A DNA stretch of 64,000 nucleotides from Paenibacillus doosanensis (GCF_025060755.1 NZ_JANYUY010000001.1:1-64000); one strand, 5' to 3'; positions 9,689-18,756 are shown, numbered from the stretch's first letter. Notes: generated from the sequence alone by a model not told the origin. Made by a program: numbers and translations.

Positions 9689-11500
9689 TTATTCGTCGAT
9701 GCGCAGCACGGCCATGAACGCTTCCTGAGGAACCTCCACGCTGCCGACCTGCTTCATCCGCTTCTTGCCTTCCTTCTGCTTCTCCAGCAGCTTGCGTTTA
9801 CGCGAAATGTCGCCGCCGTAACATTTGGCGAGCACGTTTTTGCGCATCGCCTTGACGGTTTCGCGCGAAATGATCTTCTGCCCGATCGCCGCCTGAATCG
9901 GTACCTCGAACATTTGACGAGGAATCAAATCCTTCAGCTTTTCGCAAATGATCCGTCCCCGGTTATAAGCGCGGTCGCGGTGAACGATAAACGACAGCGC
10001 ATCCACCTGCTCGCCGTTCAGCATGATGTCCATCTTGACCAAATTGGATTTTCTGTATCCCGACAGCTCGTAATCGAAGGAGGCGTAGCCTTTTGTGCTC
10101 GATTTCAATTGATCGAAGAAATCATAGACGATCTCGGCCAAAGGTATTTGATACGTCAAGGTTACGCGGGTCGTATCGAGGTATTCCATATTGACGAATT
10201 CGCCGCGTTTTCCCTGGCAAAGCTCCATAATCGCTCCGACATAATCGTTAGGCACGATGACCGCCGCTTTAACATAAGGCTCCTCAACGAAATCGATCTT
10301 GCCGACTTCAGGGAATAACGAAGGATTCTCGATGTTCATTACATCGCCGTTGGTCAACGTAACCTTGAACACAACGCTCGGGGCCGTCGTAATAAGCGGA
10401 ATATTGAATTCGCGCTCGATCCGTTCCTGGATGACGTCCATATGCAGCAGTCCGAGGAAGCCGCAGCGGAAGCCGAAGCCTAGGGCCGTGGAGGTTTCAG
10501 GCTCAAAGCTTAGCGACGCATCGTTCAGCTGCAGCTTCTCCAGCGCTTCGCGCAGATCGTTGTAGTCGCTCGTCTCGATCGGATATAATCCGCAAAATAC
10601 CATCGGGTTGATTTTGCGGTAACCCGGCAGCGGCTCCGGAGCGGGATTCTTGGCATCGGTCACCGTATCCCCGACCCGCGTATCTCCGACGTTTTTAATT
10701 CCCGCCACAATAAAACCGACATCGCCGATATCCAAGGAATCGACGACCGTCATCCGCGGCTTGAACGCTCCGACCTCGATCACCTCGAACACTTTGTCCG
10801 TCGCCATGAATTTGATTTTGGAGCCTGCCCGAATCGCTCCGTCGAGGACGCGGACGTATACGATAACCCCTTTATACGGATCGTAATGGGAATCGAAAAT
10901 GAGCGCTTTGAGCGGCATATCCGGATTACCGGTCGGCGCAGGCACCTTCTGTACGACCTGCTCCAAAATTTCCTTGATGCCGATGCCGGCTTTGGCCGAA
11001 GCCAGCACCGCTTCGCTCGCATCAAGTCCGATCACATCCTCGACTTCCTGCTTAACCCGTTCGGGGTCCGCGCTGGGCAGGTCGATTTTGTTAATAACCG
11101 GAAGGATTTCCAGGTTGTTGTCCAATGCCAAGTACACGTTGGCCAGCGTCTGCGCTTCGATGCCCTGCGCCGCGTCTACGACCAGCAAAGCCCCTTCACA
11201 GGCGGCCAGGCTTCGCGACACCTCATAAGTGAAGTCGACGTGTCCCGGCGTATCGATCAAGTTCAAAATATATTCTTCTCCGTCATCGGCCCGATAGTTC
11301 AGACGCACGGCTTGCAGCTTGATGGTGATGCCCCGTTCCCGTTCCAGATCCATTTGGTCGAGCACCTGCTCCTGCATTTCGCGGGACGAGAGAGCTCCCG
11401 TATACTCCAGAATACGGTCGGCCAACGTCGATTTACCGTGGTCGATGTGAGCTATAATCGAGAAGTTTCTTATCTTTTTCTGTCTGGCTTGAATATCCAT
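9689..11500 (-). CDS. lepA: Elongation factor 4 (LepA), ribosome-associated GTPase
   Basis: Translational GTPase that acts on ribosomes and affects initiation and back-translocation. The 603-residue chain shows G1 [13 protein letters not shown] (16-28), G2/G3 RERGITI and [16 protein letters not shown], and G4 [13 protein letters not shown]-like domains II, III and V follow, and the LepA-specific C-terminal domain ends in [12 protein letters not shown]-like sequence ([17 protein letters not shown]). Length is normal for the family. It lies between yqxA and hemW, the conserved Bacillales order. Confidence 0.98.
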   Translation of the reverse strand: MDIQARQKKIRNFSIIAHIDHGKSTLADRILEYTGALSSREMQEQVLDQMDLERERGITIKLQAVRLNYRADDGEEYILNLIDTPGHVDFTYEVSRSLAACEGALLVVDAAQGIEAQTLANVYLALDNNLEILPVINKIDLPSADPERVKQEVEDVIGLDASEAVLASAKAGIGIKEILEQVVQKVPAPTGNPDMPLKALIFDSHYDPYKGVIVYVRVLDGAIRAGSKIKFMATDKVFEVIEVGAFKPRMTVVDSLDIGDVGFIVAGIKNVGDTRVGDTVTDAKNPAPEPLPGYRKINPMVFCGLYPIETSDYNDLREALEKLQLNDASLSFEPETSTALGFGFRCGFLGLLHMDVIQERIEREFNIPLITTAPSVVFKVTLTNGDVMNIENPSLFPEVGKIDFVEEPYVKAAVIVPNDYVGAIMELCQGKRGEFVNMEYLDTTRVTLTYQIPLAEIVYDFFDQLKSSTKGYASFDYELSGYRKSNLVKMDIMLNGEQVDALSFIVHRDRAYNRGRIICEKLKDLIPRQMFEVPIQAAIGQKIISRETVKAMRKNVLAKCYGGDISRKRKLLEKQKEGKKRMKQVGSVEVPQEAFMAVLRIDE

Positions 11501-11595
11501 CTGCTCGGACCCTCACTAACCTACAAATTTACAATACCTCTAATTATAACAGTTGTGAAGGTGCGCAGCAATGGATGACCGTCGTCTTTTCGGAC

Positions 11596-11991
11596 TTACT
11601 CCGTTATGGCGTCGAATAAAGCGACAAACCAGCGTATTCCGTGATAAGTGATAATTTGCAGCAGCTCTCCGACTTTATTGCCAAACCGGTTAATGCCGGA
11701 CGCCTCGGTAATTTCCTTGCGGGGCTCGGCCGCTTCGGACGCCGCCTTATCTTTAGCTTCCTTATCCGCTTGCTTGGCGGCGGTTTGCGTCTTGCCGGCC
11801 GCGTCGGCTTCCCGGCCTTCGGGCTGTTTGACCGGCGCCGCCGGCTGCAGCGGACGAACGATAGCGGCATCCTGACCGGTGATCGGACCGTGAACCCGTT
11901 CAACGCCTCTGGTCGCCAAATCTACCCCGAAGAAAATGCTGAAGCCGATTCCGAGCACCACAAGCAGCAGCCTCAAATACGTTTTTCCCAT
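11596..11991 (-). CDS. yqxA: YqxA/DUF3679-type membrane-anchored protein
   Basis: A 131-residue protein of unknown function. A single N-terminal membrane segment (about residues 5-25, LRLLLVVLGIGFSIFFGVDLA) is followed by an Ala/Lys/Glu-rich linker (about 45-90). A short hydrophobic C-terminal part includes NKVGELLQIITYHGIRWFV. B. subtilis has a DUF3679 gene (yqxA) in exactly this place between spoIIP and lepA, and I name it mainly from that position plus the architecture. It lies 40 bases after spoIIP and is probably cotranscribed with it. Confidence 0.75.
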   Translation of the reverse strand: MGKTYLRLLLVVLGIGFSIFFGVDLATRGVERVHGPITGQDAAIVRPLQPAAPVKQPEGREADAAGKTQTAAKQADKEAKDKAASEAAEPRKEITEASGINRFGNKVGELLQIITYHGIRWFVALFDAITE

Positions 11992-12031
11992 CGCACTTAC
12001 GCCCCCGACTCTTTACTCGCGGATGAACCCG

Positions 12032-13291
12032 CTAATTCGTCTTTTTGCCGCCGTCCTTCGCATCGCCTTCGGCTGCGCCGCCGTCCACCTTCTGCACGTT
12101 GAGCACGACTTCGGTAATGGCGTCGGCCAGCAAATCGGCCGTCCGATAGCATTCCTCGAGCGAATTGTCTACGCCGCCGACCTCGATCAGCACGCTGTTG
12201 GCAGAAAAGTTCTGGTTGTATACCCCGTTGCCTTCCGCCGCTTTGGCGAAAATGCCTTTGGACAAGCCCGGATATTTGTTCTCCAGCGCCTGGTGAATTT
12301 GCGACGCGAACTGCTCGTTTTCTTTCCAGTCCGGATTTTTGCCGCCGATAATGAAATAAAGCTGTGCGTAGTCTTTGCCGTTGATGGTTACCGTCGTTTT
12401 ATCCCTGCGCTGGGAATCGCGGTGGATATCGAAATAAAACTTCAGATCCGGATGCGCGGCCGAAGCCTCCTGCAGCGTTTTAAGAGAATATTTATAAGAG
12501 TACGGATAATAGAAGTTTTTTTCGGTCGCCGGATAGTTGATATCCGAATGCACGGCTCCGATGCCGTCCTGCTCCAGCTTTTGCGCAAGCCTGAGTCCGA
12601 CCAGCGTCACATTTTTCTTCGGATCGTACGCTTTGTCCGGGTCCTTGACGCCGGGAAGATCGGGCAAATACGATTCCTGATTGTGAGATTGATAGATGAA
12701 GACGACATTTCTTCCTGCCGTCCGCGGCGGCTGCGCCGCTTGGGCGGGAATCGCGGGGCCTTGTACGGCCGCTTCCGCCGGAGCCGTCGGATTCGCCGTA
12801 ATGGAACCGGAGCCGCCTTCGCCGTTGGTGGGAATGGCGTCTCCCTTCGGCCCGTAATCCTCGGGACCGTCGTCGCGGGTCGCCGTCGTTTTGCGGAGAA
12901 TGACCGAACGATCTTCGGCCATGCCCGGCATTTCTCTGGCAATGAACGTTTTGGGATCTTTCAAATTAAGATCCGTTACGAGCGAGAACAGGAAGCCGGC
13001 CACGTTCGATTGAGAGAAAGTGAACGATTGCTTGTCCGACTTCATTTGCGGCAGCTCCATTCCCAGCATATCTGTAAAGAAATGGCTTGAAACGGATGCG
13101 GCCAGCCCTTTCATCGACGAAGTAGGCGTCGTATTGGCCCATTTGGACTGCGCATATCCCAGCATGCCGAGAATAATGAAAAACAGGATGCAGCCGGTTA
13201 CGAGATAGCTAATGATGCGAAAGTAGATTCCCAGGTCTTGTCCCGCTTTGCGATATTTGCTTAAGTTGACGGTTACTGCAGTCCATTTCAT
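12032..13291 (-). CDS. spoIIP: Stage II sporulation protein P (cell wall amidase/endopeptidase)
   Basis: Mother-cell peptidoglycan hydrolase that, with SpoIID and SpoIIM, thins the septal wall and drives engulfment. The 419-residue chain has an N-terminal membrane anchor (about residues 28-48, YLVTGCILFFIILGMLGYAQ), a variable linker of about 90 residues rich in Ala, Pro and Thr, and the conserved SpoIIP domain. In that domain are VVFIYQSHNQESYLP, FYFDIHRDSQRRDKT and VLIEVGGVDNSLEECYRTADLL, supplying His and Glu residues typical of zinc amidases. The ATG has TAAGGAGGT eight bases upstream. A 39-bp tandem repeat begins at that ribosome binding site and runs upstream, replacing a normal leader. 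Confidence 0.96.
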   Translation of the reverse strand: MKWTAVTVNLSKYRKAGQDLGIYFRIISYLVTGCILFFIILGMLGYAQSKWANTTPTSSMKGLAASVSSHFFTDMLGMELPQMKSDKQSFTFSQSNVAGFLFSLVTDLNLKDPKTFIAREMPGMAEDRSVILRKTTATRDDGPEDYGPKGDAIPTNGEGGSGSITANPTAPAEAAVQGPAIPAQAAQPPRTAGRNVVFIYQSHNQESYLPDLPGVKDPDKAYDPKKNVTLVGLRLAQKLEQDGIGAVHSDINYPATEKNFYYPYSYKYSLKTLQEASAAHPDLKFYFDIHRDSQRRDKTTVTINGKDYAQLYFIIGGKNPDWKENEQFASQIHQALENKYPGLSKGIFAKAAEGNGVYNQNFSANSVLIEVGGVDNSLEECYRTADLLADAITEVVLNVQKVDGGAAEGDAKDGGKKTN

Positions 13292-13309
13292 TGAGTGGTT
13301 ACCTCCTTA

Positions 13310-13465
13310 GAGCTTTCCGTTAGGAAAGCTTTCTTCGTAAGCGTTACTGAGCTTTCCGTTAGGAAAGCTTTCTTCGTAAGCGTTACTGAGCTTTCCGTTA
13401 GGAAAGCTTTCTTCGTAAGCGTTGCTGAGCTTTCCGTTAGGAAAGCGAATTTGGTTAGCGTCGCC
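13310..13465. repeat. 39-bp tandem repeat (three copies plus a diverged fourth) before spoIIP
   Basis: Copies start at 13310, 13349, 13388 and 13427. The first three are identical except for one base near the end of the third; the fourth matches for about 20 bases and then diverges. Each unit holds a hairpin, CTTTCC-GTTA-GGAAAG, next to the palindrome GAAAGCTTTC. On the minus strand the array abuts the spoIIP Shine-Dalgarno sequence. Because 39 is a multiple of three, the plus strand shows an open frame of 13-residue repeats, which I regard as incidental. There are no spacers, so it is not a CRISPR. Confidence 0.95.
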
Positions 13466-13574
13466 GGGCTTTTTGCGAAAAATAGAAAGCTATGATCCTA
13501 TCTGCGGCCGTTAGCCGATCTCTAGTAACAAATCTATGAGCTTGATCCGGTTGATAGAACCAAAACTTCATAGA

Positions 13575-13610
13575 GCCGGGAGCAAGCCTTTCGCGAAGCA
13601 TGCTCCCGGC
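13575..13610. other. Strong hairpin in the gpr-spoIIP intergenic region
   Basis: GCCGGGAGCA and TGCTCCCGGC form a perfect 10-bp stem with a loop that itself contains TTCGCGAA. It lies just beyond the gpr terminator on the minus strand and has no T run, so it could be a second transcriptional pause, a 5' leader structure of spoIIP, or a protein-binding palindrome. Confidence 0.5.
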
Positions 13611-13626
13611 GAACTGCCCGGAACGC

Positions 13627-13672
13627 AAAAAAGCGCCCCGGCATCGGTTACGAATAACCTTACCCCGGACGC
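13627..13672 (-). terminator. Rho-independent terminator of gpr
   Basis: On the minus strand GCGTCCGG pairs with CCGGGGCGC (one G-T pair, one bulge), with an inner stem GGTTA-TTCG-TAACC, followed by TTTTTT (13627-13632). It begins about 140 bases after gpr, so spoIIP probably has its own promoter between here and 13310. Confidence 0.8.
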
Positions 13673-13809
13673 TTGGATTCCTTGCATAAGCTCATGAAGT
13701 CTGGTGAAGAACGCCGGCCGCTCGTGCGGGAACGTCTTCCGATCAGATCGCTGCCTTCCTGCGCTGTTTCCAACTCTGTACCGGCTCAGCGGCCGCTTTT
13801 TCAACACTT

Positions 13810-14802
13810 CTAGTGAGTATAGGCTGACACATTGTCGGCATTGACGGCATCGTGCAGCGCCGCATTCAAGCCGCTGGCGATAATGTTAGCGATATCCTCG
13901 ATAAACTGGTCGATTTCCTTCGGCGTAACGAGCAGGTCATGTCCCAGCGGATTGAGCACTTCCTTCACGAGCTCCAGCCGTTCGTTCTCCTGCATATTGT
14001 CGAGCAATCCGAGAATGGTGCCCGTATTGTCGGTTTGCTTAAGGAAATGATTATGCATCATATCGAACGCGTTGTTCACGATCGTGGAAGCGAAGACGAC
14101 CGTCGGAACTCCGATAGCGATAACCGGAACCCCCAGCGTATCGACGGTCAGCCCTTTGCGTTTATTGCCGATTCCCGATCCCGGATGAATGCCGGTATCG
14201 GCAATTTGAATCGTCGTGTTGACCCGCTCCAGCGAGAGAGAAGCCAAGGCGTCGATGGCGATGACCAGATCGGGATTCGATTTTTCCACAATCCCCTGTA
14301 CAATTTCTCCCGTCTCAATGCCTGTAATGCCTAGAACCCCGGGAGCCACGGCGCTGACCGGACGGTATCCGGGGCTCACTTGGCCGGGCATCAGCTCAAA
14401 ATAATGGCGCGTAACCATAATATTCTCGACCACAATCGGACCTAGAGCATCGGGAGTGACGTTCCAGTTGCCCAGCCCGATCACGAGCACCTTCGCCATA
14501 GGAGGAACGTTCAGCTTCGCCAAATAGCCTTCGAACTCCTTGGCCAGCACCGTCGCGACCCGATCCTGAAGATCGCTGTCTTTCTGGCGCAGCTCGGGCA
14601 CCTCTATCGTAATGTAATGGCCGGGGAGCTTGCCGATCGCACGCGCGCCTTCCTCGGATGTTATATCGATCGTGCTGATTCTGATTCCTTCGTGATTTTC
14701 TACGGCCCTATGTACGCCGGGCATGATCGTTCCCGATGCGGTAGCCATATCGTGAGCCTCGAGAGCGAGGTCGGTTCGGACGGAATAAGCGCTTAAATCC
14801 AT
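13810..14802 (-). CDS. gpr: GPR germination protease
   Basis: Aspartic-type endopeptidase of family A25 that degrades small acid-soluble proteins during spore germination. It is made as a zymogen and loses a short N-terminal propeptide late in sporulation. The 330-residue chain opens MDLSAYSVRTDLALEAHDM, matching the propeptide region of known GPRs. It contains VLVIGLGNWNVTPDALGP, PGVLGITGIETGEI and VIAIDALASLSLERVNTTIQ, all characteristic of the family. Forespore (SigF/SigG) expression is expected from the family, though I could not settle on a promoter in the 190 bases shared with divergent rpsT. GAAAGGAGACATAAGCC precedes the ATG. Confidence 0.97.
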   Translation of the reverse strand: MDLSAYSVRTDLALEAHDMATASGTIMPGVHRAVENHEGIRISTIDITSEEGARAIGKLPGHYITIEVPELRQKDSDLQDRVATVLAKEFEGYLAKLNVPPMAKVLVIGLGNWNVTPDALGPIVVENIMVTRHYFELMPGQVSPGYRPVSAVAPGVLGITGIETGEIVQGIVEKSNPDLVIAIDALASLSLERVNTTIQIADTGIHPGSGIGNKRKGLTVDTLGVPVIAIGVPTVVFASTIVNNAFDMMHNHFLKQTDNTGTILGLLDNMQENERLELVKEVLNPLGHDLLVTPKEIDQFIEDIANIIASGLNAALHDAVNADNVSAYTH

Positions 14803-14899
14803 GGCTTATGTCTCCTTTCAGCATAAGTATGCTTGTTTATTGTGTGACAAAGCCAAAAACACTATACAAAACAATTGTCAGACACGCCCAATCACTCTA

Positions 14900-14928
14900 T
14901 TGCATTTTGATATGGGGCATGTTAGAAT
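14900..14928 (+). promoter_or_regulatory. SigA-type promoter of rpsT
   Basis: TTGCAT (14900-14905) and TAGAAT (14923-14928) are spaced by 17 bases, with TGT just before the -10 box (extended -10). The leader to the rpsT start is about 60 bases and contains a strong AGGAGGTGA. Confidence 0.65.
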
Positions 14929-14994
14929 ATCAAGAGTTGTCAACAAAAAAGCACCGAATGTATTGATGCAAGTTGTATTAGGAGGTGAACGTCA

Positions 14995-15267
14995 ATGCCG
15001 AACATTAAATCCGCGATTAAAAGAGTAAAAGTAAGTGAAAAGCGTCGTCTTCGCAACGCATCTCACAAATCCGCTCTTCGCACTGCAGTTAAGAGCTTTG
15101 AAACTGCTGCAGCTAGCAACAATGTGGAAACTGCACAAGCAGCCTTGATTGCTGCCAGCAAAAAGCTGGACAAAGCAGCAACTAAAGGTTTGATCCATAA
15201 AAATGCCGCTGCCCGCAAAAAATCTCGTCTGGCTAAAAAGCTTAACGCGATTTCTGCACAGGCTTAA
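14995..15267 (+). CDS. rpsT: 30S ribosomal protein S20
   Basis: Primary 16S rRNA-binding protein of the small subunit. The 90-residue chain is a highly basic helical bundle with the typical start [18 protein letters not shown] and end [17 protein letters not shown] perfect AGGAGGTGA lies upstream of the ATG. It is monocistronic, divergent from gpr and convergent with holA, the usual Bacillales order. A shared bidirectional terminator follows nine bases after the stop. Confidence 0.99.
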   Translation: MPNIKSAIKRVKVSEKRRLRNASHKSALRTAVKSFETAAASNNVETAQAALIAASKKLDKAATKGLIHKNAAARKKSRLAKKLNAISAQA

Positions 15268-15275
15268 TGACCGAG

Positions 15276-15311
15276 AAAAACGGCCGATTCCTCCGGGAAT
15301 CGGCCGTTTTT
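15276..15311. terminator. Bidirectional terminator between rpsT and holA
   Basis: AAAAACGGCCGATTC and GAATCGGCCGTTTTT form a perfect 15-bp inverted repeat with a six-base loop. A runs on one side and T runs on the other make it functional for both converging genes. Confidence 0.95.
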
Positions 15312-15321
15312 CTTTGATTCA

Positions 15322-16341
15322 TTAAGCGATCAGCTTGAGCAAAAACATTTCCAAACCGAGCACCTTGTCAATTTTGCCGCTCTTCATCTGATAATCGAGA
15401 TCGGACAGCTGATCCAGTATGCTTGCAAGCTTCTTCAGCTCGAAGCGGCTGGATTGGCCGGAAGCTACCTTGACCGCATAAGGATGGAGTCCAAGCTGGG
15501 AAGCCATCTGCTGCTGCGAATACCCCTGCTGCTGCAAATCCTTCACTTGGAACATAATGCGGAATTGTCTGGCGATCAGAGACATGATCTTGATCGGCTC
15601 TTCCTTTCGGCGCAGCAGCTCCGACAGCATCGTAAACGCCTTCTCCAACTGGAGCTGTACGATATGCTCAATTAAAATAAAAATGTTCTGCTCGATGCTT
15701 CTCGTCACGAGCTGGTCCAGCGCGTCGGCCGATAAGACGCCTCCGCGTCCAACGAACAAAGCGCATTTCTCCAGCTCGCTGGACAGCGCCTGCAAATTCG
15801 TCCCCGTATACAAAATGAACTGCTCGATAACGCCCGGAGCAAATGTAAATCCCGCCTTCTCCGCCTCCTGCCTGACCCAGCCTGTCAAATCATCAGCCGA
15901 CAAAGAAGCGCAAGGCACCAGACAATTCGCTTCCTTCAGCGACTTGACCAGCTTCTTTCTCTCATCGAGCTTGTCCGCATTGACAGTGAACACGATAACC
16001 GAGAAGTCTGCCGGCGTCCTCATATATTCCGTCAGCCGCTCCGGTTTATGCTCCACCTTCGAGCTATCCTTCGCACCGGTCAGAAACAGCGCGTTGGCGG
16101 CGATAACCAGCTTTTTCGGGACCATGAAAGGAAGGGTCTCCGCTTCCTCGATCACCGTATCTAGCGGCGTTTCCGCCAAGTCGTACTTCGTTACGGCGAA
16201 CGATTTATGCTCAGGATCGACAAGCTGTTCGGTCAATCGGTCGGTCAGCGCATGAATCAGGTAAGATTCGGAGCCGTAACAAACGTAGACGGGGGCGATT
16301 TTTCCCTGCTGAATCTGTTTCATTGCCGATTTATAATCCAT
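15322..16341 (-). CDS. holA: DNA polymerase III delta subunit
   Basis: Clamp-loader subunit that opens the beta sliding clamp. The 339-residue protein has the expected start MDYKSAMKQIQQGKIAPVYVCYGSESYLI (AAA+-like domain I without a Walker A motif), TRSIEQNIFILIEHIVQLQLEKA in the middle, and a C-terminal collar domain ending DYQMKSGKIDKVLGLEMFLLKL. I chose the ATG at 16341 because AGGGGAACGAAG lies upstream and the N-terminus matches the family; the frame runs 13 codons further. It is transcribed towards rpsT, and a long palindrome lies just upstream. Confidence 0.95.
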   Translation of the reverse strand: MDYKSAMKQIQQGKIAPVYVCYGSESYLIHALTDRLTEQLVDPEHKSFAVTKYDLAETPLDTVIEEAETLPFMVPKKLVIAANALFLTGAKDSSKVEHKPERLTEYMRTPADFSVIVFTVNADKLDERKKLVKSLKEANCLVPCASLSADDLTGWVRQEAEKAGFTFAPGVIEQFILYTGTNLQALSSELEKCALFVGRGGVLSADALDQLVTRSIEQNIFILIEHIVQLQLEKAFTMLSELLRRKEEPIKIMSLIARQFRIMFQVKDLQQQGYSQQQMASQLGLHPYAVKVASGQSSRFELKKLASILDQLSDLDYQMKSGKIDKVLGLEMFLLKLIA

Positions 16342-16391
16342 CTTCGTTCCCCTATCTCTTATGTAGCTTCGTAGTAGCATTGTAACAACAA

Positions 16392-16438
16392 CAAAGGGAT
16401 TACGTCAAAACCTGCAGGTTTTGCACATAATCCCTTTG
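16392..16438. repeat. Nested palindrome upstream of holA
   Basis: The outer arms CAAAGGGATTA and TAATCCCTTTG (11 bp, perfect) enclose the 16-bp palindrome AAAACCTGCAGGTTTT. Read on the minus strand it ends in TTTGTTGTTGTT, so it might act as terminator for the sigma/anti-sigma operon. Its symmetry also fits a dispersed palindromic repeat. Confidence 0.75.
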
Positions 16439-16585
16439 CACGAAACCCCATCTATATAAACACTAGGAGGAAAGCTCTAGAAACCTTCCCCGTGGTGGTC
16501 ATACGACGCGACTCGTTAAACTTATCTTACAATCCTATTGTATTCTCCGGACGCCGGTTTGGTGAAGCCGGCATCCGCAAAAAAG

Positions 16586-18046
16586 TTATTTTTTCGTTTC
16601 CGTCTTGGCTTTGAGATCGACGACAAAGATCGTCGTTCCGGCATCATTGCTCACTTGATAGGTCAAGCTGTTATCCGAAATCCACTCCATCAGGTCCACC
16701 TTGTCTTTGTCCGTCCATGTCCGGGACGTAAACACAGCCTTGCCTTGGGCGTCCTTGACAACCACTTGATGCTGCTCGTTGACGGAAGCCGTAAAAGTGT
16801 TGGCCGGGGAAGACAATGTATGCTCCTGCGTTATCGCGTTGACGGAAAACAGGCTGTTGATCTTTTTCTCCTCCGGCTCGGGCTTGGCTTTGGATGCGTC
16901 GCCGGCCTCCGGCTTCGCAAGCGCCCTGCCGCTATCGGCCGCAATCGACTGCGCGCCTCCCGCGGCGATGCCGGCTGCTGCCGGAGGCCCGGCCTTGACG
17001 CTGCCTGCCGCTGCATTCGAATCGGCCGCAGCTTGACCGGCCGCTCCGGCATTGCCGCCTGCCCCGCCGGACTCCGATGGCACAGCCGGCTGCGGGTTGG
17101 CCGCCGATGCGACAGGAGCGGTTTGCGCCGATCCCGCAGAGTTTTGCGGCGGTTCAGCCGCCGCGCTATAATCGCTCGCGCCGCCTGCCTCCGCTTCCGG
17201 ATTGCCGCTTGCGACGTTCTTCTTCGCATCGTCAGACAACGCATCGCCCGACACCGAATCTTGGGCGGCCTTCGTCTCCGATTCGGGAGGGAGCGAAGAA
17301 TCGAGCGGGGCTGCCTTTTTCAAATCGACAGCCGGCGCACCGGTCGGCTGCGGCGTATTGGCGGGCTTATCCTCCGTTCCGCCGCCGGAGGCCGGGTCCA
17401 AAGCTTCATTGCTAGCGGTTGCGGAAACTTCCATCCGATCCGGCTTAGGACTCGCGGAATCGGCGGCTCCCGAAGCGCCTCCCGCCAACGGCTGCGTCGC
17501 GCTGCTCTCTGCGGCCGCCGAATCGGGGGCTTCCGCTCTCTTCAGCTGGCTGGCCGTTCCGCCGCTTTGCGGCGCGCTCTGCCGCTGCATCAGCATTTCC
17601 CCCGCATCCTTCATGCCCGCATGCTGTTCCTGCTGCTGGAATACGAAAAATCCGAGCACCAAGCCGGCTGCCACGACTCCTCCGACGACAGGCAGTGAAA
17701 CATAGCCGCGCAGCCGCTTGCGCCAGCCGCTTGTCTCCTTCGCAGCCGGGTTACGGGGAGCCGACGAATCCTCCGTCCGCCGAGCCGAGTCCGCCGCAGG
17801 GAACGGCACGGCCGGAACGCCCTCGTCAATGCGCTGCAGCTTCGGCATAATAGCATCGACCAGGCTGTAGGCGGGCTTCACCTTAGGCAGCTGTTCAAGC
17901 TCCTCCGACAGCGCCACCAAGCGCTGGAACAATTCCGTGCAGTCCGGGCACTGCTTCAAATGTCCGAGCATTTGTTCATATTCCAATTCATCGAGATCCT
18001 GATCGAGGTATCTCTGCATGAGTTCGATCACCTCTTGACACATCAT
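16586..18046 (-). CDS. Zinc-type anti-sigma factor with a long Ala/Ser/Pro-rich outer domain
   Basis: Membrane-bound inhibitor of the ECF sigma factor encoded just upstream. The N-terminal 50 residues form an anti-sigma zinc-binding domain with the HxxxCxxC motif (HLKQCPDC). One membrane segment follows near residues 115-137 (SLPVVGGVVAAGLVLGFFVF). The outer part is about 250 residues of low complexity rich in Ala, Ser, Gly and Pro, ending in a folded domain of about 100 residues (FTASVNEQHQVVVKDAQGKAVFTSR). RsiW-like control by regulated proteolysis is plausible. The start is uncertain: I prefer the ATG at 18046, with AAAGG about 11 bases upstream, over the TTG at 18070. It lies about 100 bases after the sigma gene. 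Confidence 0.88.
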   Translation of the reverse strand: MMCQEVIELMQRYLDQDLDELEYEQMLGHLKQCPDCTELFQRLVALSEELEQLPKVKPAYSLVDAIMPKLQRIDEGVPAVPFPAADSARRTEDSSAPRNPAAKETSGWRKRLRGYVSLPVVGGVVAAGLVLGFFVFQQQEQHAGMKDAGEMLMQRQSAPQSGGTASQLKRAEAPDSAAAESSATQPLAGGASGAADSASPKPDRMEVSATASNEALDPASGGGTEDKPANTPQPTGAPAVDLKKAAPLDSSLPPESETKAAQDSVSGDALSDDAKKNVASGNPEAEAGGASDYSAAAEPPQNSAGSAQTAPVASAANPQPAVPSESGGAGGNAGAAGQAAADSNAAAGSVKAGPPAAAGIAAGGAQSIAADSGRALAKPEAGDASKAKPEPEEKKINSLFSVNAITQEHTLSSPANTFTASVNEQHQVVVKDAQGKAVFTSRTWTDKDKVDLMEWISDNSLTYQVSNDAGTTIFVVDLKAKTETKK

Positions 18047-18143
18047 CCCGCACACTACCTTTCTGAACAATTCACAATTGATATTTTACAAGTACGAAGC
18101 AGAATCAACTGATCAGGACGAATTCGGAAAACCCGTCTGCGAC

Positions 18144-18701
18144 TTAGCCGCGGACGGCGTCGCTTTTGGTTTTTTTGTAATCCTGCAGTAACGTCTGTAA
18201 CTGCTGCCTTGCCCTGAATAAGTAAGACTTCACCGTGTTGATGGGCAAATCCAAAGATTCGGCTATTTCGTTGTAAGAAAAATCCTGCAAATATCTGAGT
18301 ACAACAACCGAACGATGATGTTCCGGCAGCTTATCAATTGCCTCCTTAATATCTTGGGCAATATACGCGGACATAACCTCGTCTTCTACCGTTTTATTCG
18401 CAGTAAAGGTCAGTTCGTGTTCATCGATGGAAACGGTGGGCTTGGATCTTCGGAATTTGTCGATGCACAAATTGGTGACGATCCGCTGCACCCACGTTTT
18501 GAACTGAGCCTTTTCCTCATAAGAGTTGATTTTAGTATAAATACGTATTAACGCTTCCTGTGCGGCATCCATGGCGTCCTGCTCATTGCCCAGAATGTAA
18601 TAAGCAGTTCGGTACACATGATTTTCTATTTCACGCAGTAGGGTAATTAGAGCGTCGCGATCGCCCGACTGGGCAGCCTTTATCAGTTCTGGCGCTACCA
18701 C
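18144..18701 (-). CDS. ECF-type RNA polymerase sigma factor (SigW-like)
   Basis: A 185-residue extracytoplasmic-function sigma factor. Region 2 is visible in VYRTAYYILGNEQDAMDAAQEALIR and FKTWVQRIVTNLCIDKFRR. Region 4 is HHRSVVVLRYLQDFSYNEIAESL followed by the helix-turn-helix PINTVKSYLFRARQQLQ. I start it at the GTG at 18701, which has GAGAGGGGG seven bases upstream; a TTG at 18722 is the alternative. It forms an operon with the anti-sigma gene. The target regulon cannot be read from the window, although a candidate autoregulatory promoter lies upstream. Confidence 0.93.
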   Translation of the reverse strand: MVAPELIKAAQSGDRDALITLLREIENHVYRTAYYILGNEQDAMDAAQEALIRIYTKINSYEEKAQFKTWVQRIVTNLCIDKFRRSKPTVSIDEHELTFTANKTVEDEVMSAYIAQDIKEAIDKLPEHHRSVVVLRYLQDFSYNEIAESLDLPINTVKSYLFRARQQLQTLLQDYKKTKSDAVRG

Positions 18702-18729
18702 TGGGATCCCCCTCTCTTGCAACTATATA

Positions 18730-18756
18730 AACGTAAGGACGTTTCAAAATGTTGCA
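18730..18756 (-). promoter_or_regulatory. Candidate ECF-type promoter of the sigma operon
   Basis: On the minus strand TGCAAC (18751-18756) is separated by 17 bases from CGTT (18730-18733), the AAC/CGT pattern of ECF promoters, placing the transcript start shortly before the sigma gene. Autoregulation is common for such factors, but the match is short. Confidence 0.35.

Noticed and set aside
13310-13465. CRISPR-like appearance of the 39-bp repeats
   Set aside because: The units are contiguous with no spacers and no cas genes are present.
13295-13495. Plus-strand open frame of 13-residue repeats
   Set aside because: It results from a 39-bp repeat whose length is a multiple of three; there is no ribosome binding site and the array lies in the spoIIP leader.
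13568-13807. Minus-strand open frame after gpr
   Set aside because: It contains the gpr terminator and another hairpin and resembles no protein family.
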